A stretch of 64,000 nucleotides of DNA from Chitinophaga filiformis. GTDB lineage: Bacteria > Bacteroidota > Bacteroidia > Chitinophagales > Chitinophagaceae. This document shows, piece by piece, positions 17,992-27,600 of this stretch (position 1 is the stretch's first letter; each line of letters starts with the position of its first letter). The DNA lies in NCBI RefSeq assembly GCF_900102545.1, contig NZ_FNBN01000003.1, positions 1,045,461 to 1,109,460 on the forward strand. Direction: 5' to 3'. Below the pieces are notes generated by a model that had not been told where the DNA came from, did not search any database, and saw only the letters and a program-made list of their open reading frames with translations. The position numbers were made by a program, and so were the translations under genes.

Positions 17992-18924
17992 ATGGAAAAG
18001 AAGCGTGTTATATTTTTTCTGTTCGACCATGTGCATTTGATGGATCTGGCGGGAGCTGTCACGGTTTTTTATGAAGCGGGCTGCTGCGGTCATCCATATG
18101 AACTGCGATATGTGTCGCCCTATACAGCGCCGGGATCTTCTTCGGGATTAGGATTCACCCGGGTCGAGCCACTGGATGCCGTCAGCGTTCAATCTGACGA
18201 TATCGTGATTGTAGCCGGTATGGACCTGTCCAAATGGGACCATTCCAATGACGGCACATGGATACCCTGGATACAACACGCTGCCGCAGCAGGAGCTACT
18301 GTATGTTCTGTTTGCACGGCTGCATTTGCATTGGCGGTGGCTGGCCTGCTGGATGGTCGTAACTGCACAACACATTGGGGCTATACAACTGCATTACAGC
18401 AACATTTTCCAAAATTGCAGGTGATAGAGAACAGGTTGTTTGTAAAGAGCGACAATATTTACACCAGCGCCGGCATCTCCACCGGTATAGACCTGGCGCT
18501 GTTCCTGGTGGAGGAACATTACGGTCCTACTTTCGCATACATGGTAGCCAAAGATATGGTGATATACATCCGGCGTGATGGAACGGCTTCCCAACACAGT
18601 ATCCATCTGCAGCACCGGCAGCATATCAACCATCAGATACACGAAGTACAGGATTACATCACTCATCATCTGCACACAAAACTGATCATTACCGAACTGG
18701 CGACAATGGTGCATATGTCGTCACGAAATCTCACCCGCCTATTCAAATCAACCACCGGAACTACCATAGGCAATTACATCCGTGACCTGCGCGAGGAAAA
18801 GGCTATGCAACTATTAAAAGACGGCCAGAAACTGGCCTGGGTGGCCAAAACCTGTGGCATCGGCAGTACCCGGCAGCTGGGGCAACTGGCCAGGAAGACG
18901 GGAATACAGGCAAAAATGGCCTGA
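17992..18924 (+). CDS. GlxA family transcriptional regulator (DJ-1/PfpI domain plus AraC domain)
   Basis: A 310-residue protein from the ATG at 17992; the longer frame from 17803 runs through a terminator. Residues about 4-185 form a DJ-1/PfpI amidotransferase-like sensor (FFLFDHVHLMDLAGAVTVFY; nucleophile-elbow Cys in SVCTAAFALAVAGLLDG). Residues about 215-310 are an AraC domain (ITELATMVHMSSRNLTRLFK). The second helix-turn-helix (LAWVAKTCGIGSTRQLGQLA) and the end diverge from the usual FRRxFGxSPxxYR. It is followed 66 nt later by an exported DJ-1 paralogue, suggesting a functional pair. Confidence 0.87.
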   Translation: MEKKRVIFFLFDHVHLMDLAGAVTVFYEAGCCGHPYELRYVSPYTAPGSSSGLGFTRVEPLDAVSVQSDDIVIVAGMDLSKWDHSNDGTWIPWIQHAAAAGATVCSVCTAAFALAVAGLLDGRNCTTHWGYTTALQQHFPKLQVIENRLFVKSDNIYTSAGISTGIDLALFLVEEHYGPTFAYMVAKDMVIYIRRDGTASQHSIHLQHRQHINHQIHEVQDYITHHLHTKLIITELATMVHMSSRNLTRLFKSTTGTTIGNYIRDLREEKAMQLLKDGQKLAWVAKTCGIGSTRQLGQLARKTGIQAKMA

Positions 18925-18945
18925 TTAGCAGCCAGCTTGTCCTTC

Positions 18946-18972
18946 TTTGCACGGTATCCTCACCGTAATTTG
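18946..18972 (+). promoter_or_regulatory. Candidate promoter for the exported DJ-1 gene
   Basis: TTTG at 18946-18949 and TAATTTG at 18966-18972 are separated by 16 nt, close to the Bacteroidota -33/-7 pattern but one base short of TAnnTTTG. It lies in the 66-nt gap before the ATG at 18991. Confidence 0.3.
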
Positions 18973-18990
18973 CGCATACAATAAAACTAT

Positions 18991-19761
18991 ATGAGACATC
19001 TGTTTATCTTATTGTTATGCATGCCTTTATGGGGAATGGCACAGCAAAAGGAGGCTGACTATGTATGTCCGCCTTGCGGCCAGTGCGATGCTATTGTATA
19101 CCATAAACCGGGCGTATGCCCGCACTGTGGCATGACATTGATACTCCGGGATACCGTCAAGGCATCACAACAGCAATCTTACACCATCTGCTTCTACCTC
19201 TATAATGGTACAGAGGTATTGGATTTTGCGGGACCATTGGAAGTATTTTCCTATGCAGGGTTTAAAATTTTCACAGTAGGTAAAACGAAGGCACCTGTGA
19301 CGGTACAAGGTATATTAAAAGTAAACCCTGACTATAGCATACAGGATGCGCCGCCGGCAGACATCTTTGCCATATTCGGCGGAGATGACGATGTGGCTGC
19401 AGGCGATCCCGAAGTGATCAACTGGATCAAAAGCCGCGATAGCAGTACTAAAGCTTACTTCTCTGTGTGTACAGGGGCATTTGTGCTGGGTGCTGCCGGC
19501 TTACTCGACAATCTCACAGTAACGACCTTTCACAACAGCATACAGTCGTTGCAGAAGGCCGTACCCTCGGCCAAAGTGCTGGCCAATGTTCGCTATGTAG
19601 ATAATGGACGTATCATCACCACTGCTGGGATCTCCGCAGGCATAGACGGCGCTCTGCATCTGGTGGCAAAGCTGAGGGGAGAAGCCGAGGCACTGCGTAT
19701 TGCCAGGCATATGGAATATGACAAGTATGTGCCAGCGCAGGGATTGGTCGTGAAACATTAA
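18991..19761 (+). CDS. Exported DJ-1/PfpI protein with N-terminal zinc-ribbon-like domain
   Basis: A 256-residue protein with a signal peptide (residues 1-17, WGMAQQ). Residues about 24-48 have four cysteines in CPPC/GQC and CPHCGM patterns, like the heavy-metal-binding domain of Bacteroidota efflux proteins. Residues about 63-250 are a DJ-1/PfpI domain with elbow Cys160 in SVCTGAFVLGAAG and the GlxA-like end TTAGISAGIDGALHLV. It resembles the sensor half of the preceding GlxA regulator without the DNA-binding part. A periplasmic role is likely. Whether the cysteines bind metal and whether Cys160 is catalytic are unknown. Confidence 0.85.
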   Translation: MRHLFILLLCMPLWGMAQQKEADYVCPPCGQCDAIVYHKPGVCPHCGMTLILRDTVKASQQQSYTICFYLYNGTEVLDFAGPLEVFSYAGFKIFTVGKTKAPVTVQGILKVNPDYSIQDAPPADIFAIFGGDDDVAAGDPEVINWIKSRDSSTKAYFSVCTGAFVLGAAGLLDNLTVTTFHNSIQSLQKAVPSAKVLANVRYVDNGRIITTAGISAGIDGALHLVAKLRGEAEALRIARHMEYDKYVPAQGLVVKH

Positions 19762-19782
19762 TTGACGCAGTAATCAACGTCG

Positions 19783-20232
19783 TTATTTAGCCTTGGGTGT
19801 CTTTTCCGTTTTCCATTTTATAACATGGTACTCAGCTTTGGTTGTACCCACATTTCTGATACCATGTAATTGATTAGATGCCTGGAAAATGACAGAACCC
19901 GGACCCACACGTTTGGTGACACCGTTTACAGTCGATTCAAGTAATCCCTCTTTTATAATGATCAGTTCCTCGTCAGGATGCCGATGTGGGGGATGTGGCG
20001 CCTCGCCGGGATTCAGGGTGGTTACATGTAGCTCCAGTTCTTCCAGTGTCGGTGTGGGCGCCTGAAGGAATTGGCGCTTTTCTCCTGTTTTGGTAGGTTC
20101 TACTTTGATGTTATTCCAGTCATATATAGTGGATGATAAGACTGGCTGCTGTTGTTTATGTGCAAGAATGGCGATAGGAATGCACATAATCAGGACCGTG
20201 ATGCAAACAAGGGTTATTTCCCGCTTTGTCAT
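19783..20232 (-). CDS. Membrane-anchored cupin-domain protein
   Basis: A 149-residue protein. Residues about 5-24 are hydrophobic (a signal anchor or uncleaved signal). The cupin domain covers about 65-140, with motif 1 HPPHRHPDEELIIIKEG and motif 2 GPGSVIFQASNQLHGIRNVG, which provide a possible His/Glu metal site. The substrate is unknown. It is convergent with the exported DJ-1 gene. Confidence 0.83.
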   Translation of the reverse strand: MTKREITLVCITVLIMCIPIAILAHKQQQPVLSSTIYDWNNIKVEPTKTGEKRQFLQAPTPTLEELELHVTTLNPGEAPHPPHRHPDEELIIIKEGLLESTVNGVTKRVGPGSVIFQASNQLHGIRNVGTTKAEYHVIKWKTEKTPKAK

Positions 20233-20408
20233 TGTATTGGGTTTAGGTATAATTAATTTACAAAATGTTGTTTAGAAGTAGAAGGAAAACTTAAAATGTT
20301 GATTGCTATTTAATTAAGCTGCTTTGAAAAATCCGGGTTGATCAGGAAAAACAGTTTTACATACGAAAGATAGGATTTGTATCTTCATGCACGACGAAAC
20401 AGCATTAC

Positions 20409-20787
20409 ATGCAGCATTTTAACAAGCATAAAGTACTATCTTATTTCATTGGATTAACCTGGTTGATAAATGGCCTGATATGTAAAGTCCTTAACCTCGT
20501 TCCGCGGCACGGGCAGATTGTAGCCCGCATATTGGGCGAAAGTACTCAGGAACATTGACATTGATAATTGGATTTTCAGAGATTGGAATGGCCGTTTGGA
20601 TATTAAGCGGGATCAAATCAAGGTTGAATGCCATTCTTCAAATGGTGGTTGTAGCAGCAATGAACATACCTGAGTTTTTTCTTGTACCCGATCTGCTGCT
20701 ATGGGGCAGATTGAATGCCTGTTTGCATTTTTGTTTATTCTGATTATTTACTACACAGAATTTAAACTAAACCCCCGTCAGACATAA
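20409..20787 (+). pseudogene. DoxX-like membrane protein, broken by two frame changes
   Basis: Three consecutive frames together encode one DoxX-like membrane protein. Frame one (20409-20558) reads VLSYFIGLTWLINGLICKVL and ends in EH-stop. Frame two (from about 20555) reads IGFSEIGMAVWILSGIKSR and VVVAAMNIPEFFLVPDLLLW. Frame three (from 20722 to the TAA at 20785) reads FAFLFILIIYYTEFKLNPRQT. Each change is -1 or +2. The gene is non-functional unless frameshifted; sequencing error is the alternative. Confidence 0.75.
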
Positions 20788-20792
20788 TACCT

Positions 20793-20999
20793 ATGTTTTC
20801 AGCGCTTAAGAACCATCCTTTTGCTGTCAGTGCATTTTTTGAAAGTTCATTTGTATTGACGTTTGCCGTGCCGAAAGAACAGCTGGAGCAGTTTATCCCG
20901 GCTTGCCTTGAAATTGACACATTCAATAATAAGTATGGATTTATTGCAGTAGCCATGGTGCAGACAAAGAAGCTTCGGCCAAAGTTTTTTCCCGGATAA
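20793..20999 (+). pseudogene. DUF2071 (YqjF-like) protein, truncated after about 68 residues
   Basis: MFSALKNHPFAVSAFFESSF and VPKEQLEQFIPACLEIDTFN match the start of DUF2071 proteins, which are normally about 240 residues. The frame stops at 20997-20999 shortly after VAMVQTKKLRPKFFPG. The remaining 120 bases before the next gene do not restore the family. DoxX-like and DUF2071 genes are commonly adjacent in Bacteroidota, so the whole pair seems decayed. Confidence 0.65.
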
Positions 21000-21121
21000 T
21001 ATTGGCTTTTTTCATTTCTATTCAAGGAAATCCTGGTTAAAACATTTCAATAATGCTGCATTGAAACTTGATCAGGAGATCAAGCTTACCCCTTTTATTT
21101 CGACTTTTATAATTTCTAAGA

Positions 21122-21517
21122 ATGATCATCCATTTTAGGATAATTGGTGCACTTTTAATTGTACTGGCACTGAGCCATGTGGTATTCCCCAGATATTTCA
21201 AATGGGATAAAGAACTCAAGGCATTAAGTATGATCAACCGCCAGATAATGACTATTCATACGTTCTTTATTGCCCTTTCGGTCTTCCTTCTGGGCTTATT
21301 ATGCCTGACTTCTTATAATGAACTTACTACTACTCCTTTTGGAAAGAGAATATCTCTGGGAATGGGAATATTCTGGTCTGTCAGGCTTTTTATTCAGTTC
21401 TTTGGATATTCATCTGAACTTTGGAAAGGCAAGCGGTTCGAAACTGTTATACATATCCTGTTTTCATTGTTATTTGGATATATGAGTGTTGTTTTTCTGG
21501 CGACATATTTTTTGTAG
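21122..21517 (+). CDS. Small integral membrane protein, four transmembrane segments
   Basis: A 131-residue protein with four hydrophobic segments: about 4-23 (IIGALLIVLALSHVVFP), 45-63, 77-96 and 107-130. I do not recognise a named family. It sits directly after the decayed DoxX/DUF2071 pair on the same strand and may have belonged to that locus, although its own frame is intact. Confidence 0.65.
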   Translation: MIIHFRIIGALLIVLALSHVVFPRYFKWDKELKALSMINRQIMTIHTFFIALSVFLLGLLCLTSYNELTTTPFGKRISLGMGIFWSVRLFIQFFGYSSELWKGKRFETVIHILFSLLFGYMSVVFLATYFL

Positions 21518-21645
21518 CATATACAGGATTTAGCTGCGAAGCAGGTAAAGGAGATCCATATGAGCTGTTTAGTAAAAAACATTGAGCCAAATGGAACATT
21601 AGAAATGTAGTTAGTACTGTTATTTCACAAAAATAACAAGCACTA

Positions 21646-22893
21646 ATGGAATCAATGAAGAAGAATTTCCCCGGTATAACGGATAATGGACATCAGATAT
21701 TTCAACTACCAACAGCAACTGAATCTATAACCCCCTTTGAATTACATGTGCCACAGGCAGCAATTGATGATCTTCGTCTGAGACTAAGTCAGATCAGATG
21801 GCCAGATCGTGAAATCGTCAACGATTGGTCTCAGGGTGTTCCATTATCAGCTGCAAAGGCATTGGTTGATTACTGGATGAACAATTATGACTGGCGAAAG
21901 TTTGAAGCACATTTAAATCGTTTCCCTCAATTTCGTACACTTATCGATGGCGTAGGGATTCATTTTATCCATGCCCGTTCGCCTCACCCCGAAGCCTTAC
22001 CCATTCTCCTCACACATGGATGGCCTGGTTCATTGGTTGAATTTCTGGGAGTCATAGATCGTTTAACTGACCCTACAAAGTTTGGTGGAAGTGCTAAAGA
22101 TGCATTTCATGTAGTTATACCATCGATACCGGGTTATGGTCTGTCAGATAAACCAACCACACTGGGTTGGAACCCGCTGCGTATCGCACGTGCATGGACT
22201 GTATTGATGCAGGAAAAACTGGGATATACGCAATGGGTGGCTCAGGGTGGCGACTGGGGTTCTGCCATCACACACGCGTTAGCTGGTGAGCGCCCTCAGG
22301 GATTGCTGGCAGCGCATGTAAATCTACCCTTAGTTGTTCCTACCACCTACCCGGATAATCCGAGCGCTGAAGAGCAAGCGGCCATCAGGGATATTGAATA
22401 CTACCTGAATCAAATGTCTGGTTACGCAGATCAAATGAATACACGTCCACAGACAATCGGCTATGCGCTGAACGACTCACCACTGGCACTTGCCATGTGG
22501 ATGTACGAAAAATTCTGGGAGTGGACAGATAATCAGGGCCAACCGGAAGATGCATTAACAAAAGATCAGATGCTGGATAATATCTCGCTTTATTGGTTTA
22601 CCGGCACAGGAACTTCCAGTGCCCGCCTATATTGGGAAGGTGTAGGAAGTACTATCAGAAATGCAGGCTTCTTTTCTGCGTCTCGTGCAACTTCCGATAA
22701 AATAACACTCCCAATGGGAGCTAGTATTTTCCCTGGTGAAACATTCCATGCTCCGCGTGCCTGGGCAGAAGCTGCCTGGCCAGACTTATTTTATTGGAAT
22801 GAGGTAGACAAGGGTGGACATTTTGCTGCCTTTGAACAGCCGGAGATCTTTGCAAAGGAGATGTATAAGGCTTTCCGGTCATTCCGGGCCTAA
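21646..22893 (+). CDS. Epoxide hydrolase family protein (EHN plus alpha/beta hydrolase)
   Basis: A 415-residue protein. Residues about 30-140 match the epoxide-hydrolase N-terminal domain (FELHVPQAAIDDLRLRLSQI, WMNNYDWRKFEAHLNRFPQF). The alpha/beta hydrolase core has the oxyanion motif THGWPGSLVEF, the nucleophile Asp in QGGDWGSAITHA and the catalytic His in KGGHFAAFEQPE. Lid tyrosines are probably in the YWFTGT and ARLYW regions. It should open epoxides to diols. The first 25 residues precede the usual domain start and look like neither a Sec signal nor a membrane anchor. Confidence 0.9.
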   Translation: MESMKKNFPGITDNGHQIFQLPTATESITPFELHVPQAAIDDLRLRLSQIRWPDREIVNDWSQGVPLSAAKALVDYWMNNYDWRKFEAHLNRFPQFRTLIDGVGIHFIHARSPHPEALPILLTHGWPGSLVEFLGVIDRLTDPTKFGGSAKDAFHVVIPSIPGYGLSDKPTTLGWNPLRIARAWTVLMQEKLGYTQWVAQGGDWGSAITHALAGERPQGLLAAHVNLPLVVPTTYPDNPSAEEQAAIRDIEYYLNQMSGYADQMNTRPQTIGYALNDSPLALAMWMYEKFWEWTDNQGQPEDALTKDQMLDNISLYWFTGTGTSSARLYWEGVGSTIRNAGFFSASRATSDKITLPMGASIFPGETFHAPRAWAEAAWPDLFYWNEVDKGGHFAAFEQPEIFAKEMYKAFRSFRA

Positions 22894-22900
22894 ACTGAAA

Positions 22901-22935
22901 GAGGGCATCTCAGAAAATTGAGACGCCCTCTTTTG
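22901..22935 (+). terminator. Intrinsic terminator after the epoxide hydrolase
   Basis: A 12-bp stem with one mismatch (22901-22912 with 22919-22930, core GAGGGC/GCCCTC), a 6-nt loop and a TTTTG tail. It starts 8 nt after the stop codon. Confidence 0.85.
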
Positions 22936-22990
22936 CCAACATGCCCTAAGGCAATATACTTTCGATTATCATTAAGTGTGCAATAAATGT

Positions 22991-24496
22991 TTATTGCTGA
23001 TAAGCCCCCATACTACTAACACCGTTCTTCACCAGCGGCAGACCATCTTTATCCAGTTGCGTAGCATCTTTAATCACACTAACATCCGCGATATTACGGG
23101 AAGGACTACCACTCTGCAGATGGAAATCACTTGCGCTTACGAATAAAGGGTCCTTATTAATGGAATGTGCATCCTGTTTAGCACCTGACTGATAAGTGGC
23201 GAAGCTTGAATAGCTTTTGCCTGCCCATTGTACAGACACAGTGCCTGTGGGTGTAAACCAGGTATTGTAGTCAAAGCGGTTATTCTGCTGAGGACTGATA
23301 GATTCTACATAAAAAAGCAATTTCGCATTCGTGTAAAACACATTATTAGAAATAACGCAATTAGATGCCTTGGTCATTGCGATTTCTCCGGAAGATGCGG
23401 CCGTGCTATTCCTATAGAAAGTATTATTGATAATAGTTGCATTAAGTACCTGTCCGCTGGTACCTGAGTTGTAACCGCCTAATGCCAGACCTGTTTCCTT
23501 ATTACCCTGCAGCACGTTTGCCACTACGGTGATATTGGAAGCAGAGCCATTTTCTTCAGCGCCTACTTCGATGCCGTAACCGTTGCCTTTGCAGAAGTTC
23601 CTTTCAATTTTGATATCACGTGCGCCATCTACATAAATACCAGCGCTGGTAGCATAATCAGCAACATTGTCATAACAGTTGTTCTGACTTACAACACCGT
23701 TACGGGCCTGATCAAGGGTGGCTGTGCTGCTTACGCCGTAATTACCAATCAAAGCAATACCAATGTTAGTGTTGTTGTACACTTCACAATGGGTGATGCG
23801 GAAACCATCGATGTTACCATCGAGAGAAATAGCCTCGCTGTAACCGGTGATGTTGTTGAATACTTTACAGCTGTCAATACGGATGTTGCTAACAGCATTC
23901 GTTTGTGCCTTACCTTCTCCATAGACGATAATACCTTGTGCATTATCATTGTCTCCCGGAGTTTTGGTGCGGTCCGTAGTCCATGCTACTTCAGATACGT
24001 TGACATGATTCAGCTCAATGTCTGTCACACTACCCGTTGATGTAGCGGTGATCAGGATACCCTGGGCATCTTTTTTAGTTACCTTACCAACGTTCAGGCC
24101 ATAGAGACGGATATGGCTCTGGTTTTCAATCGTTACAATGGCACTATTGGCACCGCCCTGCTGGATATAGGCAGGAGCATCAGGTGAACCACTGAAAGTA
24201 ATCGGTTGTTCGGCTGTTCCGGAAACATTGATTTCCAATTGCTGCTGGTAGACGCCACCTGCCAGATGCACTGTTGTTCCTGCTTTGGCAAGGTTAGCTG
24301 CTTTTTGAATAGTTTTAAAAGCTTTTTCCGGTGATTTACCGTCATTGTTGTCACTGCCAGTTGGGCTTACATAATAATCCTGGACTGCAGCAGGGGCTGC
24401 AGCGGATAAATCGGCATTGTTTTCAAGTTGTTCCAGGTTTTTCGAACAGGACATGAAAACGATAGCACAGGATGCTACAAAGAATACTGGTTTCAT
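22991..24496 (-). CDS. Right-handed parallel beta-helix lipoprotein (DUF1565/polysaccharide-lyase-like)
   Basis: A 501-residue protein. The N-terminus ends in lipobox VFMSC (Cys near residue 16). Residues about 41-75 carry the DUF1565-type start YYVSPTGSDNNDGKSPEKAF. A long series of beta-helix coils follows (GILITATSTGSVTDIELNHV, NNTNIGIALIGNYG, GNGYGIEVGAEENGSASNI) to the C-terminal DFHLQSGSPSRNIAD. This fold is shared with PL9-like pectate lyases and other surface glycan-active proteins. No catalytic Lys/Asp set can be assigned, so lyase activity is only possible. Confidence 0.82.
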   Translation of the reverse strand: MKPVFFVASCAIVFMSCSKNLEQLENNADLSAAAPAAVQDYYVSPTGSDNNDGKSPEKAFKTIQKAANLAKAGTTVHLAGGVYQQQLEINVSGTAEQPITFSGSPDAPAYIQQGGANSAIVTIENQSHIRLYGLNVGKVTKKDAQGILITATSTGSVTDIELNHVNVSEVAWTTDRTKTPGDNDNAQGIIVYGEGKAQTNAVSNIRIDSCKVFNNITGYSEAISLDGNIDGFRITHCEVYNNTNIGIALIGNYGVSSTATLDQARNGVVSQNNCYDNVADYATSAGIYVDGARDIKIERNFCKGNGYGIEVGAEENGSASNITVVANVLQGNKETGLALGGYNSGTSGQVLNATIINNTFYRNSTAASSGEIAMTKASNCVISNNVFYTNAKLLFYVESISPQQNNRFDYNTWFTPTGTVSVQWAGKSYSSFATYQSGAKQDAHSINKDPLFVSASDFHLQSGSPSRNIADVSVIKDATQLDKDGLPLVKNGVSSMGAYQQ

Positions 24497-24627
24497 AATG
24501 GTTAATTGTTAATCTAACACTAACGCGCGGGAAGCGTGATAAAGTATATGCGCTATCTGTTAAATTAACCTAAACCTGCAGACCGGCTGCTAATTCATTC
24601 GAGACCAGGGAATTGAAGGAACACTAC

Positions 24628-27600
24628 CTACCTCACTATCGTTACCGTACCGTTGAACATAAATGTTCCTCCTTCCTCACAGATAGTCTCTATCGAATAT
24701 ACATAGGTACCGATTGGCGCCACCTGGTTCTTCCATGTTCCATCCCAACCCGCAGTCTGCGTATTGATCTGGAAATGCCTTCTCTCAAACACCAGGCTTC
24801 CCCATCTGTCATATACCCGCATAGATACTACTTCTTTTACTCCACGTCCCTTAGGATAGAACCATTCATTCTTTCCATCCCTGTTGGGTGAAAAGGCGGT
24901 AGGGAGGAATACAGCGTCCTGACTACAGAGCAGCTTCAGCGAAAACTCGTCTGTAGCCTTACAGCCGTAATTGTTCTCCACCTCTACTTTATAGATCGTA
25001 GAAAGGTTCGGCAAAGCTTCCGGTGTCTGGCAGGTGGTACAACTCAGGTATTCCGCCGGAGACCATGTCCATTTTACGATATCCGGACTACCCGTTGTGC
25101 GGAGTGTAAGTGGCCTGCCCGCAGTTACTGTACGATCAGGTCCGGCGTCAATAGAAGGAGCGGGATGCACCGTTACAGTCAGCGAAGTATCGCGCGAGAA
25201 GCAGCCCTCATCATCGTAAGCAGTCACCTCATAAGTATAAGTACCTGCTGTTGCGATGGTAGCATTCGGAGTAGGGCTGTTAACATCATCCAATCCCTGC
25301 CCTTTCCAGACATATTTATCTGCGCCGGATACTCTTAACGGCACGAGGCCCGGACATGCTGCAGTATCCGGTGTGGCTTGTATGGTGAAGGGTTGTGCTA
25401 CCTGGATGCTTACCTCTCCGGTGTCACTGCAGCCGTTGGCGTCCGTCACAGCAACCTGGTAAGTTGTATTGACATCAGGCGTTGCAAGAGGGGACGACGC
25501 TGTTGGATTGCTGAGGTTTGTGGCTGGTGACCACTGATAAGTAACACCACCACTTGCACTCAGTGTGGTGCTTGACCCCAGGCATATAACATTAGACGCG
25601 GTAGTAGCATTGGCCACCGGTTTAGGTACTATATTGATGCTGTGATATGCTGTGTCGGTACAGCCATTACTGCTGGTAGCGATAAGGATCACATCTGAAG
25701 GGCCGGTATTGCTGTAGGTCTGATCAGCAGGTTGCTGTATGTTGGCAGAGCTTCCATTGCCAAAGGTCCAGTTCCAGATAATATCAGGAGCCGTAGTTAT
25801 ATTTCCCTTGAAGCTTACAGGGGCTTCCTGACAGGCCTGCGAAGGACCAGTGATAGACACCGCAGGTTTAGGATAAACAGTAACGGTTTTACTCACCGAC
25901 TCTACACAGCCGTAGGCAGTTGTAGTGGTGAGCGTGAAGTTGTAGTCCTTTGGTTTATCCAGATAGAAGCGGGGTGTAGCAGAAGTATCATTTTCAGCAC
26001 GAATACCTGGCTCGTATGTCCATTTGTATTTTGCTGCTTTTTTTAGCTGGTCAATAGAGAAGCTGTTGAATTTCGGTGTAAAAGATACCCAGCCCTCGCC
26101 ACAGACAAATTGCGGTGATGACGTCATTTCCACTTCCAGTTTATCTATCACGATAGGATCAGTCAGGAAGGCTGCTCCTTTACAACCTGCTGAATCGGAG
26201 AGTATGAGCCGTGGCTGGTAAATACCTGGATTTTTAAAGGAATGTTTAATGATGGAATCCTTTGTTTCGCTAACAATACCGTCTGTAAAGTCCCATGAAA
26301 AATTAACAGCCCAGATGGCAGATACCTTGAATTCGATGTCTTTTGTGAGGCAGCCTCCATTGGAAGAGGTAACAATCGTTCCATAAGGGCCTTTTACCTC
26401 GATTTCCTGTTCAATTATATCCTGATTACCGGCTTCGCCAATTGCTTTTAGTCTTACTTTATACCTGCCGGCATACGTGTATGTATGAGAAGGATTATCA
26501 ACGGTGGAAAAGCTGCCATCACCAAAGCTCCAATAGGAGCTGGTATAATTGGTAGAAGTATTGGTGAATTTGGCAACAACCGGCGGACATCCACTATTAT
26601 TCACGAAGGAAGTGGTGACTTTAAAGCTGGCGCCAACGGTAGAGACCTTGATCTGTTGTTGAGCGGTGTCGATACAGCCATTATTGTCTCTTACGAGCAG
26701 CGTCACTGTATACACACCCTTTTTAGGATAGTTCTTGGTTGGACTCTTTTCTGTGGAGGTAGTATTATCTCCGAAGGCCCAATAATAATTGGGAATACCA
26801 CCGGTTTCAGTCGTATAATTATAGAATTGTACATCGCCGCCTGGCGGTATCAGTGAAGCACTTGGTTTAAAGTCTGCATTAGGGCCATTCACCTGTACCC
26901 TCGGGCCGGAAGCAGTACTGCTACAGCCATCCTGATCTGTAACGGTCAGTTTTGGATAGAAATAGCCCGACTGATTATACGTGTGTTTGAAAGGAGGTGC
27001 AGTAAATACTTTCACAGCGCTGCTATCGCCAAAATTCCATGTCCAGGTAGTTATGGGTTTGCCTTTGGAAGTATTTGTCCTGTCGGTAAATGTCAGTTCC
27101 GTACCCCGGCACTCAGGAGCAGGAATAAGGAATTTAGCCACCGGACCGTGCACGTTCACAATAATTTTATTGCTGGTATCAGGGCATCCCTGCAGGTTAT
27201 AAGCTATAAAGCGGATGGTGTCAGTACCGGGTAGCAGGTTAGTGAAGAAAGTCTGCTGATAATCGCTGCCGTTGCCCTGGACAGGCGTACTGTCGGAAGA
27301 TTTCCACAAATAGGACCACACATTTAAGCCATAGATATCTTTGTTGATAGCCGTCACGCTGGTGTTAAGTGTATCGCTACCACACAGCGTTGTTTTATCG
27401 GCAGTGATGGTAATGGGTGATGGTGCGTACACATTGATGGTCATAGAGTCGGAACTGGTGCATGACCCATCAGAAACAGTCAGCATCACCTGGTAGGTGC
27501 CGGTTTTGTCGTATTTGTGTTTTAAGGTACTTATTTTAGTAGTGTAGGCGTCTTGCTTTCCATCACCCCAGCTCCATTTCCAGCTGGTAATATTGCCGAT

